The position numbers and the translations under genes were made by a program. Positions 23,079 through 34,468 of a DNA stretch of 64,000 nucleotides are shown piece by piece. This DNA comes from Periconia sp. R9002 (taxonomy: Eukaryota; Ascomycota; Dothideomycetes; Pleosporales; Periconiaceae): the NCBI GenBank assembly GCA_023627715.1, contig JAMAHW010000011.1, positions 372,001-436,000 on the forward strand, in the 5' to 3' direction. The notes below the pieces were generated by a model. The model saw only the letters and a list, made by a program, of their open reading frames with translations. It was not told where the DNA came from and made no database searches. Every line of letters begins with the position of its first letter. The first letter of the stretch is position 1.

Positions 23079-24717
23079 TCATGCAATGTCGTCGTCGCCT
23101 TCATCCCTCCATTCCGTGTAGCGTCTGATCACATCACCCAACTTCTGTCTCCCTTCTGTCCGCTCGAATACCTGTGCGTGGTCGCATGTCGGCCACCACA
23201 CCGTTTCAACCCCATCTCCTGTCCAAGAACTATCCTTCCATATCTGATTTTCGCTCTTCAGATCGACGCCAGCAACATATTTACCTACCGTCTCTGTATC
23301 GACAATGAGATCCCGTCCTCCCAAGCTCACAGTTACATCCCGGCCCCGTAAGTCCTCTTTCCAGAGAATATTTTGGGCCCAGAAGAAATGTCGGGCTAAT
23401 GTATGGGCCACCATCTGGTCTGTACAAGCAAAATACGACAGTTGATACTCATTTGCACGCCTTGGTTTCCGCGCGGTAAAATTGTAGCAGACGTCCGGCA
23501 GATGCAACAGGAATGTTACAGGATCAACCAACAACATTGGTCCAATCTTCGCGGCAGTGGTTGGATTCTGAAGTAGATGCGTCGTGATCACTGACCCATA
23601 CGAATGCGCAGCCAGCACAACCTTATCAAACCCATGCTTGTCCAGAATGGCGTTGATTTGTCGACAAATCTCATCCCTCTCAAGGATCGGTGAGGTGATA
23701 CGGAAGCTTATCGGCATCAATTCGATAGCGATGATGCCAATATCGCCGTCTTCTGGGCCTTGCTGATCATGTTTGTTTATCTCGGCTAGAAAACGCGCAT
23801 ACGGATACAGCCCTATACCTATGCCGTGTATGAATAGGACGGGAAGGCGTGTTTTCGATGTATGTGGGCGATACCAATAGCCTATATCCGCAGCGGCAGA
23901 GCGCTTACTCGTGAAAACGGAGGCAAGATGAGGGGGGAAGACGGACATCGCTTGGCGGAGGGGTGGGCGGTGTAAGACGAACGAATTGTATCGGAGGTAT
24001 GCAGATGTGAGCGTATCGACCAGGAATACTATCTGATTCATTGTCAGCGCGGAAACGCATCTGTAAGCGAAGGGCTCATACCATATACCAGATAAATGGA
24101 CGATGTAGCATGTTGACTTTGTCAATCGTCAAGCGTAAACTGGGCGCTTTACCCTTTCCCGGCGCAAGACTCCGCCCCAGTAATGTTTGCATGCCATCCA
24201 CGTACTCATCAAGTTCTTCCTGTTCCTCCTGCTTCTTCAGAGCCTCCAACTCCCTTGTCTCATCGCTTGTTTCCTCATCGATGTCAAGATTTGCTGCACC
24301 ACTCTCGGTCTTCTTCACGGGCTCATCTCCCTTGTTAAGAAACGCCCACCGATAGAACTCAGCAACATTCTCCCTCCGAATCTCCCAGACCTTAGCCCCT
24401 GGGAACCATCGACTTAGGTACCACTCTGGGTTTGGTATTTGGTCCCAACATCTCCAGAATAGAGTCTTTCTATCCTCTCTTTCGAGGAGCGGGGGGTGGA
24501 TTGCTGAAGCTTGTAGAGCGCGCTTCCGAGGCAAGTAGACTAGGAGCCAGAAAGCCGTTTCGATGACACTCCCGGCAAGGAGAAACTTAGTGAAGCCGTT
24601 CCGCGGAGGATCTGCGATGCTGAGGCTGCAGTAAAATATGCTCAGAGGTGTTATGACGCGTAGACCGAGGATGCAAGTGCGGATGAAGATGTATCGCGGG
24701 ATGCTGTGGTCGATCAT
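23079..24717 (-). CDS. Membrane-linked alpha/beta hydrolase
   Basis: Two exons, 24082-24717 and 23079-24032, giving 529 aa. The 49 nt intron (gtatga donor, gctgac branch, cag acceptor) joins RPFIWYM to IVFLVDTL. The N terminus has two hydrophobic stretches (YIFIRTCILGLRVITPLSIFY and FLLAGSVIETAFWLLVYL), then a charged linker (EALKKQEEQEELDEY). The hydrolase core shows VLFIHGIGIGLYPY (oxyanion region), nucleophile elbow AAHSYGSV and a late His in TCDHAQVF. It is probably an ER or other membrane-bound hydrolase of uncertain substrate, of a type common in filamentous ascomycetes. Confidence 0.83.
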
Positions 24718-25149
24718 GGCGGCGGGGGGAATGCGGTATCACCCGCGCTCGATCTAGAAGTGTATATTTGATTTCTGGGTGTGTTCATCGGAGTTCATGG
24801 GTTTGCATAACCGTGGTAGAACGATGAGAGGTGAAGGAACGTCCCCTCCATGGCGGTGTCGACCGGAGAAGGCTGCGGCACTCGAGTTTCAGCCCCCACA
24901 TGTCGTCACAGTCTCTACGCTTAGTCATCAACCCTATCTACATAAAATGGAACGACAGTTACCTACCTCAAGTGGTATGTACAGATGTACAATCAATGTT
25001 GATTAATTATTAGATTATTTTTAGTGTCTCAAATTTCCAGGCCATTTGATTTGAGAATGGAAATTTGGGATGTGATGTCGATTTCGAAGCATCTTAGGCC
25101 TCATCAATTGATGCTCAGCTCCCTCAAGCTATCGATGATCTCTTGATTC
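24718..25149. other. Intergenic, no gene recognised
   Basis: Contains the promoter of the minus-strand hydrolase gene on the left and AT-rich sequence on the right leading into a gene relic. Confidence 0.4.
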
Positions 25150-25498
25150 AAATTGCTCCTGTTGTTGGCCTTCTGGTCTTTTAAAACGATGAATCTCACC
25201 AATCAGCATAATCTTTATGCTCTTGGAGTTGTGCTCTTGGAAGGTAGTTATGGCAGACCGTGGGAAGCAAGGTAAAGGAAATGTTAGTTCGAAGCGGCCG
25301 GCAAAGTCCGGTGCACAGCGCTTGAAACAACTATGTAAGCGACGGTTTTCTCATCATATGGTGCCTATGTACGCGCAGGCAACGCTTTCCTGCATTGATG
25401 GTCGGTTTGAGCATCAAATCTCGGACGTAGGGTTCTCTATGGTCTTTTACGATGAAGTCATAAAAAAAAAGGGCGTTAGAGCGTTACTAGAAGGCTAG
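25150..25498 (+). pseudogene. Relic of a DUF7580 / prion-propagation type gene
   Basis: Only the C-terminal region can be recognised, in two frames. One frame near 25200-25280 reads NLYALGVVLLEGSYGRPWEAR then stops; this resembles the end of the kinase-like DUF7580 domain of fungal HeLo-associated proteins (LYALGVxLLEL). A second frame ending at 25498 reads PMYAQATLSCIDGRFEHQISD, which fits the following helical part of those proteins. No start, no upstream domain and at least one frameshift make it a non-coding remnant. Identification is from memory of the family pattern and is tentative. Confidence 0.45.
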
Positions 25499-26446
25499 TC
25501 TAGACTAACAGCTACACTTCAGTACTGAACAATGTATATCGTTTCTAATATCAATAATATGGAACCACCTAAGTGCTGGAGGCTACTAAGTAGATGCAAT
25601 CCTAAGCTACGCTCGAAACATTGACAATAGACCCCCCTGCGTTCTATGCATGAGCATTACTATTTTGCATGACACAAGTAAAGTGCTATTGTTAATTGCC
25701 ATAGTTCATGTACCGCAGGCACTGCCACGATATTGTACGTGTAAGAGATCACAATATATTTCTAGAAGCTGCATGGAAACATTGTCATGGGCTTGGCTCC
25801 CGGATAAAAAGGCGATTAGATGAAGTCGATCATATTTTCCCGGGTTTACTGGTCTTGGCTCGTATATTCCGCGGCATCTAAATGGAGTTCACACCGTGAT
25901 ATAATTGCCTGGGCAAATGACGGTCCTCCGTGTTCATGATATGAAACTGGTGCGACAGGAGAGTATCAATCCTCTAGCTGACCCCCGACTTTGCTGGGTC
26001 TGATATATAGCCAGCCAGCCTTTGCATGATCGGAACTTAGCTGTGTTCGTCTAAACTTCCAAGCTTAGACCCGTTTATTTGAAATATGTTGATGAAAAAG
26101 CAATGCGCTCCTCTCCATAGGTTCACGCATTGTTTACGACTGGTACGCACCATGTTGTCATCGACACCATGCCATTCGCAACGAGCTTTCGATATATCGA
26201 ACTACCAAAACAAAACCACGGCCCGGCGGCACCGTTGGAGAGGCCCAAGCAAAATCCAAGAATTTGGCATTCTGTATATATGCTTACCAAGGCTCTGGAA
26301 TATTAGATACTTAATCTTGCTCTTCATAATGGCATGTTGTGTGACTTAGGTACGTGTGGAACATATAAAAACATGAATCAGCCCCCTTTTCCCCAAGTAG
26401 ACAGCAGCTTCAATTCCCTGCCTTCGATTTTTAGAACATCATCACA
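25499..26446. other. Intergenic, promoter region of the GH6 gene
   Basis: About 950 bp, AT-rich, without a domain-bearing frame. The right end holds a TATA-like element and a CT-rich leader for the GH6 gene. Confidence 0.5.
26361..26371 (+). promoter_or_regulatory. TATA-like element of the GH6 gene
   Basis: acatataaaaa about 80 bp upstream of the GH6 ATG, followed by a C/T-rich leader before aatcATGG-like context. Position and motif only. Confidence 0.4.
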
Positions 26447-27619
26447 ATGGTTCAATTAAACGCCCTCGCTCTGCTCACTGCTATCGCAGCAACCACCTCC
26501 GCCATCCCTACCTACCCCCATCTCCATGCCCGAAATGCAACCAACACAACAGTCAACCCCTGGGTCGGCAAGGAACGCTTCGTAGTCAAAAGCTTCGGTG
26601 CAAAGCTCGACCAAACGATCCAAGCCTTTAGCTCTCAAAATGACACCCTCAACGCAGCCCGCACGCGCACCGTCCAGCAAAAAGTCTCCACCTTCACCTG
26701 GATCACGTCACGCGCACTTCTACCGGGCATAACAACCACCATCGAGCAAGCCCGCGCACAAGCCCAAGAATCCGGCAAGCGTGTAATCGTCGGGCTCGTC
26801 TTATACAACCTCCCGGACCGCGACTGCTCGGCCGGCGAGTCTGCAGGCGAACTCGACAGCAAAAAAGATGGCCTCCGCATCTACAAGGAAGAATTCGTCG
26901 ACGAGTACGCGCGCCTTGTGTCTGCAGCCGACGACCTCGACTTCGCTATTGTGCTCGAGCCCGACAGTCTCGGTAACGCAGTCACAAACTTAGGAGTTCC
27001 CCTTTGCGCTGAAGCCATCCCCGTCTATGAGGAAGGTATTGCGTATGCAATTTCCAAGCTTCAGTACCCTAATGTGCACTTGTACATTGACGCCGCGCAC
27101 GGTGGATGGCTCGGCTGGACCGACAATCTCAAGCCTACTGCGCAGATCTTCGCAAAGGTGGTTGAGATGTCGAAGAAGTTGAACCCGTTGGCCAAGATTA
27201 GAGGGTACTCGACAAATGTGTCGAACTACAACCCCTTTAACGCCAAGGTGCGCGAGAACTACACGGAATGGAGCCCCTCCTGGGATGAGTCGCACTATGC
27301 CTCTTCGTTGGCGCCGTATGTGCTTGAGGAGGGTCTCCCAGCTCACTTCATTGTCGATCAGGGTCGTGTTGCGGCCCCGGGTGCCAGGAAAGAGTGGGGT
27401 GAGTGGTGCAATGTTGCGCCCGCTGGGTTTGGTCCTAGACCCTCAGAGACCGGGTACAATAACACGTATGTAGATAGCATTGTGTGGATTAAGCCAGGCG
27501 GCGAGAGTGATGGACGTTGTGGGCTCGAGGGTGCACCTGCGGCTGGTGCTTGGTTCGATGAGTATGTGCAATTGCTGGTTAAAGGTGCTGACCCCCCTCT
27601 GGAACCTACTTATGAGTAG
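26447..27619 (+). CDS. Glycoside hydrolase family 6 cellulase without CBM
   Basis: Secreted cellobiohydrolase or endoglucanase cleaving beta-1,4-glucan with inversion. Single exon, 390 aa. Signal peptide MVQLNALALLTAIAATTSA. GH6 hallmarks: VLYNLPDRDCSAGESAGE (catalytic acid Asp, about residue 125), LDFAIVLEPDSLGN, NVHLYIDAAHGGWLGW, GYSTNVSNYNP, HFIVDQGRVA and SIVWIKPGGESDGRCG. No carbohydrate-binding module or Ser/Thr linker is present at either end, so it is a catalytic-domain-only form. The choice between exo and endo action depends on loops I cannot model. It fits plant biomass use together with the GH43 gene 9 kb away. Confidence 0.94.
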   Translation: MVQLNALALLTAIAATTSAIPTYPHLHARNATNTTVNPWVGKERFVVKSFGAKLDQTIQAFSSQNDTLNAARTRTVQQKVSTFTWITSRALLPGITTTIEQARAQAQESGKRVIVGLVLYNLPDRDCSAGESAGELDSKKDGLRIYKEEFVDEYARLVSAADDLDFAIVLEPDSLGNAVTNLGVPLCAEAIPVYEEGIAYAISKLQYPNVHLYIDAAHGGWLGWTDNLKPTAQIFAKVVEMSKKLNPLAKIRGYSTNVSNYNPFNAKVRENYTEWSPSWDESHYASSLAPYVLEEGLPAHFIVDQGRVAAPGARKEWGEWCNVAPAGFGPRPSETGYNNTYVDSIVWIKPGGESDGRCGLEGAPAAGAWFDEYVQLLVKGADPPLEPTYE

Positions 27620-28211
27620 GCGGGAAAGTGAAGTATATATTTTACTTATGGATTTTTTGGTGGTATGAGAGGTTGTTGCATCTGTAAATGGCTTTGCTTT
27701 GTATATATTTGAAAACAGGTTATTCTATTCTTCAAAACCTGAGCTGTTAGACTTTCTTAGCATCCTCGAAACATGCCTATGATTCTTGTATCTTGTTGAA
27801 CGATTTTCTATGTTAATTAATTCAGTATTCTCTTGAAGAATGTTTTAATGAAGAAGGTTAAAGAATATTGTAAAAACCGTACCAAACGCCATGAGCAGCT
27901 GCAACTGATGGATAAACTGATGATCTTTTGCCTTCATAACATGGAAAGCTAAATCACGCAAACGAAAATTGACTAAGCTTGCCATACAACGAGGCTGAGT
28001 GAGGCGGGACTTACTCAATGGAGGGACCGGTCAGTAATCTCGCTGCCTACTTATCAGCATCCTGCACACCTTCGCGAAGTTCCACCTGCCATTGGTCGGT
28101 CCTAGATGCAGCCGTATCGCACCCCGCAGTCCCTCATGTTTCGGCACACTTCTATGTTTTGCGACCAACAAACCAAGTCCCAGCTACTTCTCTATACTTC
28201 GCATCCTAACA
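27620..28211. other. Intergenic, no gene recognised
   Basis: 592 bp, AT-rich, with the 3' end of GH6 and the promoter of the HET fusion gene. Confidence 0.5.
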
Positions 28212-30989
28212 ATGCGTCTGATCAAAACTTGCAGGTCCGGCGAATACAGTCTTACGAGTGATCTCGTTGGAGACGACCCGATACCACCCTATGCCATACT
28301 TTCACACACTTGGGGGCTAGATAGCGAGGAGATCAATTTCGTAGATCTCACCAGAAATACGAGTAAAGAGAAAGCGGGATGGAAAAAACTATCACTCTGT
28401 GCGGAATGGGCACTACAACATGGGCTCCAGTACTTTTGGATCGACACTTGCTGCATCGACAAATCAAACAACCCAGAGCTGCAAGAAGCGATTATCTCAA
28501 TGTACCGCTGGTATCATAATGCAGATATATGCTTCGTCTATCTATCAGATGCTTCCCGGGAAACTGATCTGAAGCGATGTCGGTGGTTCACACGAGGGTG
28601 GACCTTGCAAGAGCTCATTGCACCAAAGCGTCTTTCTTTTTTTGCGCAGGATGGAACTTATATTGGAGATAAGATTACGTTGGGGAAAACAATCACCGAT
28701 ATCACTGGGATATCTCTGGATGTATTGCGAGGCCGTCGGCCCGTAGCTGCCTGTACAGTGGGGGAGCGGATGAAGTGGTCAGAGGGTCGCAAAACGAAGC
28801 GAGTGGAGGACGAGGTCTACTCACTGTTTGGCTTGTTCGATGTAACAATGCCGATTATATACGGCGAGGGGGGAAGCAAGGCCATGAGAAGGTTTCGCGA
28901 AGAAATATCAAAATCCAGTGAGTTATTATTTTTGCCCGAAAGACGCTATCTTTCGTCACCATTTCCCAGCGTTGTTGCTGACCAAACAGCCTTGGTCGCG
29001 GATATAGATCAGGGCGAAGAGGCAGAAGAGTTAATAGATCTTGCCAAAGTAAGCTCTCCACCAAATACTATGAAGCTGAGCCCTGATGCCTAGACGAAGA
29101 GCGTCATTCAAAGACTTGAAGAGCGGTTACCGAAAACTCCACCCACCCGGAGTAGCCCTGACAACCCCCGGAGACCCCCCGGGAGGTCTAATATCTTAAG
29201 TCTACTTCCAGAACGCCGGGATCATATTTTTCCCGTCACTAACACGACGGTGACCTCACCAGAGCACTCCACAACTGCTCTTCTCTCCCTTCTTCGTTTA
29301 TACTTTTTTCAACTCTTATCCATCATTACAACACCACTTAGCTACTTTGAAAGATCCCGTTCATTCAGCCCAGAATCATATTCACTCTATGGAATGGGAC
29401 CTCAGATGTTTTGCTACTCGTTCGTCTTGTTAGAAAAGCAGACTCAACATGCGATTGTAACGCAAGACTTGTTTGTTGCAAAGACCCAACGCCACTGGAT
29501 CCGGATTAGATTAAGAAAAGTTGTTTTTCGCGGGACTCCCCAGTGGGAGCCTATAGCACGCTGCAGTCCACGAAAGAAAAAATTTGGATTGCACCCTTTA
29601 ACCCAAGACATCATTCTACTTGTACAACGCGCCGTATTGGGGAACTCCAATGCGAACGATGATACCGAAATAAACATTGCCGACGAGAGCAGTTCTAGTG
29701 TGGGATACACTCCGGAATCCACGGTTCACAACGACCACTCACAGGCGATAAGCTTAACACGAAGAATAGAATCCAGTAAGATGGACAGAGATTGGAGTTT
29801 GATCGAGTCTCTTCGACATCAGAACGTTCGCACGACCATAGATGGCAGTTTTGTCACGGTCTTTCTTCATAGAACAACGATGTTAGCCAATATCGACAAT
29901 CGATGGGCTCTATATACACGCGTTCTCGCTGGGGACTCTGCATTCGATCATGCATGGCGCAGCATTCAAACCAGCTTAAGTCTCCGCGGTAATCCTCACT
30001 CTATCCAGTTAGTCAGTGTTGTTCTGGATGTGGAGAATAAAATCCTGAAAGGCATGATCGTGGATCTTCCTCCAAAAGGCCCGCTCTTTCAAGTCATAGA
30101 CAATCATCGAAGCCAGGGTAGGCCTATACCATGGCCGATAAGAGAGAAATGGGCCAAGCAGATTGTTCGCGGTGTCGCAGCCTACCATGAGCGGAGCATG
30201 GTGATTGGGGGTATGAGATTGTACAGCCTCGTCGTTTGCATCAACGAACACGATGATGCTGTAATGTTGCACCGAGGTGGAAAAGGTCTACACCCTTCCT
30301 TGCTCAATCACAAAGGCCTGTTACCCCCTGAATGCCGCACGAATGCTTTCGCCGCGAGCGATGGCGAAGTGGGTCCTGAATACGATGTTTTTCAATTGGG
30401 TGGCATACTGTGGCACCTTTATCGCAATCGATACCAACAGCCCGATCGGACTTTTTGCGCACATGATGAATGTCCAAACGCCGATCTGGAGTTTTGCGCT
30501 ATGCACGATAATCCAGTGGCGTTACCAAAACCGGATGAAGATGTTCCTGAATACCTCCACCAAATCATCTCACTTTGTCGCCGGGAGGACCCCCGTGACA
30601 GACCAGCTGCGTGGGAGCTGGTGTACCTATTCCCAAGCGATGACGAGATCGCATGGAATATTTCACTGCTCAGTGACAAAGAACAGATTGTGGACGGAGA
30701 TACAAAATTGACAAGACTCGAAACCGCACGAGGACTTTATGGAAATGTTATAATTTGCGACATCTGTTCGCAACGATGCTGCAGTGTGTACTATCGGTGC
30801 TTAACTTGTCACTCAGGACAATTCGATATGTGCGACACGTGTTTTGTCGCGGGCAAACATTGCAGCAATACCGCACATTTACTCGGAAAATACTTGATAA
30901 GCACTATGTGGGAAGATCATTCCATCGAAAGAATCAGGTATTATTCGTGCGTGGACAAAGAGGGGAACCGAGAAGAGGTTGTCGTTTAG
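28212..30989 (+). CDS. HET domain - kinase-like - ZZ zinc finger fusion protein
   Basis: Predicted 910 aa from exons 28212-29048 and 29094-30989. The two long frames are in the same phase, separated only by a TAG at 29091-29093. That TAG is the end of a 45 nt intron (gtaagc donor, gctgag branch-like site, cctag acceptor), and splicing gives a natural acidic helix, EELIDLAK then TKSVIQRLEERL. The N-terminal HET domain has YAILSHTWG, WIDTCCIDKS and RWFTRGWTLQELIAP. Residues about 510-790 are kinase-like but the catalytic loop (VIGGMRLYSLVV) and DFG are gone; PEYDVFQLGGILWHLY remains. The C-terminal ZZ finger (about 834-873) has CDIC, YRCLTC, CDTC and two His. Likely role: allorecognition or cell death. 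Confidence 0.8.
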
Positions 30990-31992
30990 GTGGGTTTTAG
31001 ATCATCATGTCAACTATCATTAAATTAAAATTCTTCGCCGCTAGCACGGAGTATGTCTAGCTGAATGATCTCATTGAGTACCGTCCCTGTTTACGCGAAT
31101 TCGTGGTCGCAAGCCCTATTTGGTAAGATGGTCCGGAGTTGAGGCATTATGTGAAGTATTGTTCATTCCAGGTCCATACTGCCAAATCGTAAGCCTTTCT
31201 ACTGCACAAAAACCCTAGTTCGTATCAATCAAACCAATAGCTCATCCTCCTTAGAAAATATGGCATGCAAAAACACAAAGAGTTCTTCCCTGGCCATACA
31301 AACAACTCAATCTCATCGCACGTAATGCAGCAGTCACCATCCACTTAGTCGCATAAGAAAAAAGCAATACAATCATAAATCTTCATATTTCTTCTTCCAA
31401 CTAAATCAGAACAACCCCTCAAATGTTTTATATACTCCCATCCTCCCTTCCAGATCCCAAACTCCAATACCTGTCCATGGGGGTATATCCGGTCCCAATA
31501 ATTCCGAAAAACAGAAAGCAAAAACACTCCGAAGAGAGAAACCGCCGACTTATGCAAGAGTGATAATTCTACAAGAGTACATGGACGACCTTGTGGTGTG
31601 TATGTACGGTATGAAACAGAAAGATAGAGAAAGATGGGACGCCGGGGGTTATGCAAATGATGATTTAGGAAAATACAACAAAGGTGAGGTAGGAAGATTG
31701 AAAGAATGACAGCGTAGGAGAAACTCGTGGCTGGACGTTGAGGATACAGATAGGAAAGGAAGTAAGAGATCGTTTTTGGCCAAGGTAATGAGAGACGCCA
31801 AATAGAAATCTAAATGGTGAAGAAGAGGGAAAATATGCATGTCGTAAATCCGGTAGGCGTACAAGTACAAATGTGGTCGGTATGTAGTATACAGAATGGA
31901 TGCCGAAAGGAAACGTGGGAAGGATAGATTGAAAGGGAAATGGCGTGACTTGTCAAGATGTGTAGGAAAGGATGTGGTGAGGTTGGCTCCAC
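30990..31992. other. Convergent intergenic region
   Basis: About 1 kb between two gene 3' ends. AT-rich open frames on the minus strand lack domains and lie in the expected 3' untranslated region of the rhodopsin-domain gene. Confidence 0.5.
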
Positions 31993-34468
31993 TCAAACCT
32001 CTCGCTGCAGCACGATTCTAGGACTCCTCAATGGCGCCCCCACACCAGCATCTCTCGCTCCGGACCGAGGACTTCTCATCCCCATGGAGACAGCCTGCAT
32101 CTCGTGCTCTTCCCACATCATGCTTGGGACGGCAGTACGTCCCGCGCCATTTCCAAACGCCTCCTCGCGCCAGAATTGCATTGGGGTTGGCGGACTGACG
32201 GGGCTGACGGGCGACATGTTGAAGTCGCGCGACGAGTTCTTAGGCGTGAGGACGCGACGGTTGCGCTGGCGTGTTGGGCTTGTGGGGCTCACGAGAGGTG
32301 ACGGCGGGTGGTGTGGAGACGAGTACTGATATGGACTGGATCTGGATCTCGGGCGAGATGTGGGCGTGGCGATGGAGGTAGGGGGTTGGGGAAGTGGGCC
32401 GGTTGGAGGAGGGTGAGACGGAGGGGTTGTGTTTTGTGGTGTCGTTGCTGTGGTGGAGATACTAGTAGGGTTGGATTCTGATCTCAGCCGCCGCCTTGGA
32501 GATTGCGTCACAATGGATGGCAGTAAGGGCCGAGTGTATTGCCTGATGATTTGGCTCGAGGTTTGCGGAGATTCGAGCACTGCGGGTAATGGCGCAGTCA
32601 CAAGAGGCGCCGGGGTCGGTGCGCTCGTTGTCAATGCCGTTGCTGGTGGAGATTTGGTCCGCAGCGGGTCATCGTATGCTATTGTTGCGAAGGTAACGGT
32701 TGGATTAGTACCACTAAATTTTGGAGGTAATGTCCGCATTGTAGATGGGGGTGGTGCGGGCGACGCTTGGTGTTGTGCATGCGGAACAGGGGGCTCGGAT
32801 GACGTTGTCGGTGTTTCATGTGCACCGACTTGAGGGGTTATGCGTGACATGGATGTGGCGCCTGTCAGTGATCGGCTATTTGATCGAGAACGTTCGACAC
32901 CGTTGGCTGGGTTGGATGTTGGCGGTTGGGAGTTCAATTGGTGGACTAGGGAGTATCGCGGCGCTTGATGTGATGGGAACAAAGAGAAACGTGTACGAGA
33001 GTTTCGAATGGGCGGCTCGGCGTCACTTTCATCGCCAGAATACGCCGGATTAGGCGGAGTGTGACACGGCTGCGGTGGTGTAGGAGAACGTGGTGCGAGC
33101 GGAACAGGGAAATAGTCGTCGTTGTTGGGGAGGAATGGCTGTACCACTGGTGACATACAGTCGGGAGAGAGCGCATGGGAACTTGCCGTTTGTGGAGACA
33201 TGAAGGTCGCTCTGCGTGCTGCCGAAGTATCCGGTTTGGGAATTTGCAATCTCAGGCCTCGCTCACTGGGACTTCGGGAAGAGCTCTCGTAGGAATTCGG
33301 TGGTGTCGTCAATTGAGGGGGTAACAATGGGCTCAGTGGAGCAGGGCTCGGTATCCTCGGCGAAACATAACTGTTGGGCCAACTGTTAGGGTTTGTCGTG
33401 TCTTGGGAAAGTCCCTGTCCCCTCTTGTGTCCTCTTGTGTAGTCATTTGATGAGAAGTGTGTGTATGACTCTTCTGCTACCATGATATGCCTCCGCGACC
33501 CCTTATCATCCGGAACTTGTGCATCGCTGCTATAGAAGAAAGGTCGCATGTAAGGAATGCATGCCGTCACAATGCTAAGACTGGCCTGAATCAGGGTGAT
33601 AATGACCGGTAGCCAGAGGTTGAAAGCAGGATTCGTGTGTGGTGTGATGGGGAAGAGGTAGATCAGTCGCGTCAAAGATGCGCCTATGACGAGAGTCCGG
33701 GGTGCGAAGCAGGCGACCACAGCGACCTTTCTGGAGGCCTTGACCTTAAGATAATAAACCAAGTTGACCGATAGCATGACGAGGGAAACATCCGTCGTCA
33801 TATCGATTATGCAAAACACAACCCAAAAGGATCCCTTATTGAAACATTAACATTCATGCATAACGTCATGCAGGGCTGAAGACCGGGTAATTGACTTACA
33901 ATGTCATAACAATGCAGTGTAAAAATTTCCCATGGTCGCGTGAAACCGCACTGGAAGGCGATGGTGACGAGTGAGGCTATGGTCCAGGCAAGAATGAAGA
34001 TGCCTAAGCCGAGGACGACACGCCGTTGTTTGCGTTGAACATGGTGGATTTTGTAGAAGAAGACAACTAGGGAGAGCTTTGCGAAACCGAGAGACGCAAT
34101 GTATAAGAAGTTGGAAGCATAGTATGCTTTTTGAAGAGTGTTTGCGCGTCGAAGAGTGAGAGGCTCAAAGACACCGAGGCCATCGGATGCTAATCTGAGG
34201 GTAGTGATACATAGACCAACGGCGAATATCTGAACTTATTAGTATATATATTCGCTGTCGCAATGAATGGACTCACTGTGGCCGCTAATATCAAAAGGTC
34301 ATCAATCGCAAACTTCCTCACAACGGTGAACTTGATAATCTCCCTCGCGAGAAACACTACAACCAGAAGAACAAGAGTGACCCAAGTCGTCACCGTAACC
34401 GCATCGCTCCGATCCTCGCTCGTGATATTCGTTTCTCGTGTCGATAAAGCATGAGAAGGTATCCTCAT
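31993..34468 (-). CDS. Rhodopsin-domain (Pth11-like) membrane protein with long disordered tail
   Basis: Three exons read right to left, 34277-34468, 33900-34229 and 31993-33834, giving 787 aa. Introns of 47 and 65 nt have gtgagt and gtaagt donors. Residues about 20-275 are the fungal rhodopsin-like seven-helix domain: WVTLVLLVVVFLAREII, KFAIDDLLILAA, LYIASLGFAKLSLVVFFYKI, VVLGLGIFILAWTIASLV, FQCGFTRPWE, then DMTTDVSLVMLSVNLVYYL. No CFEM domain is present. The remaining 500 residues form a Pro/Ser/Thr-rich cytoplasmic tail with many SP and TP sites (SPVSPVSPPTP, LVSPTSPTRQR), a likely phosphorylation platform. Role: surface sensing is inferred from Pth11 relatives. Confidence 0.87.

Noticed and set aside
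21509..24717. A melanin or polyketide biosynthetic cluster around the Ayg1-like gene
   Set aside because: No polyketide synthase, reductase, laccase or cluster regulator is present nearby.
29091..29093. Premature stop splitting the HET gene from the kinase/ZZ frame
   Set aside because: A 45 nt intron with good donor and acceptor removes the TAG and keeps the frame, so no break is needed.
31345..31992. Minus-strand open frames downstream of the rhodopsin-domain gene
   Set aside because: Low-complexity, AT-rich, no domain; expected 3' untranslated sequence.
32429..32833. 134-codon plus-strand frame with Gly/Val-rich translation
   Set aside because: Shadow of the Pro/Ser-rich tail of the rhodopsin-domain gene.
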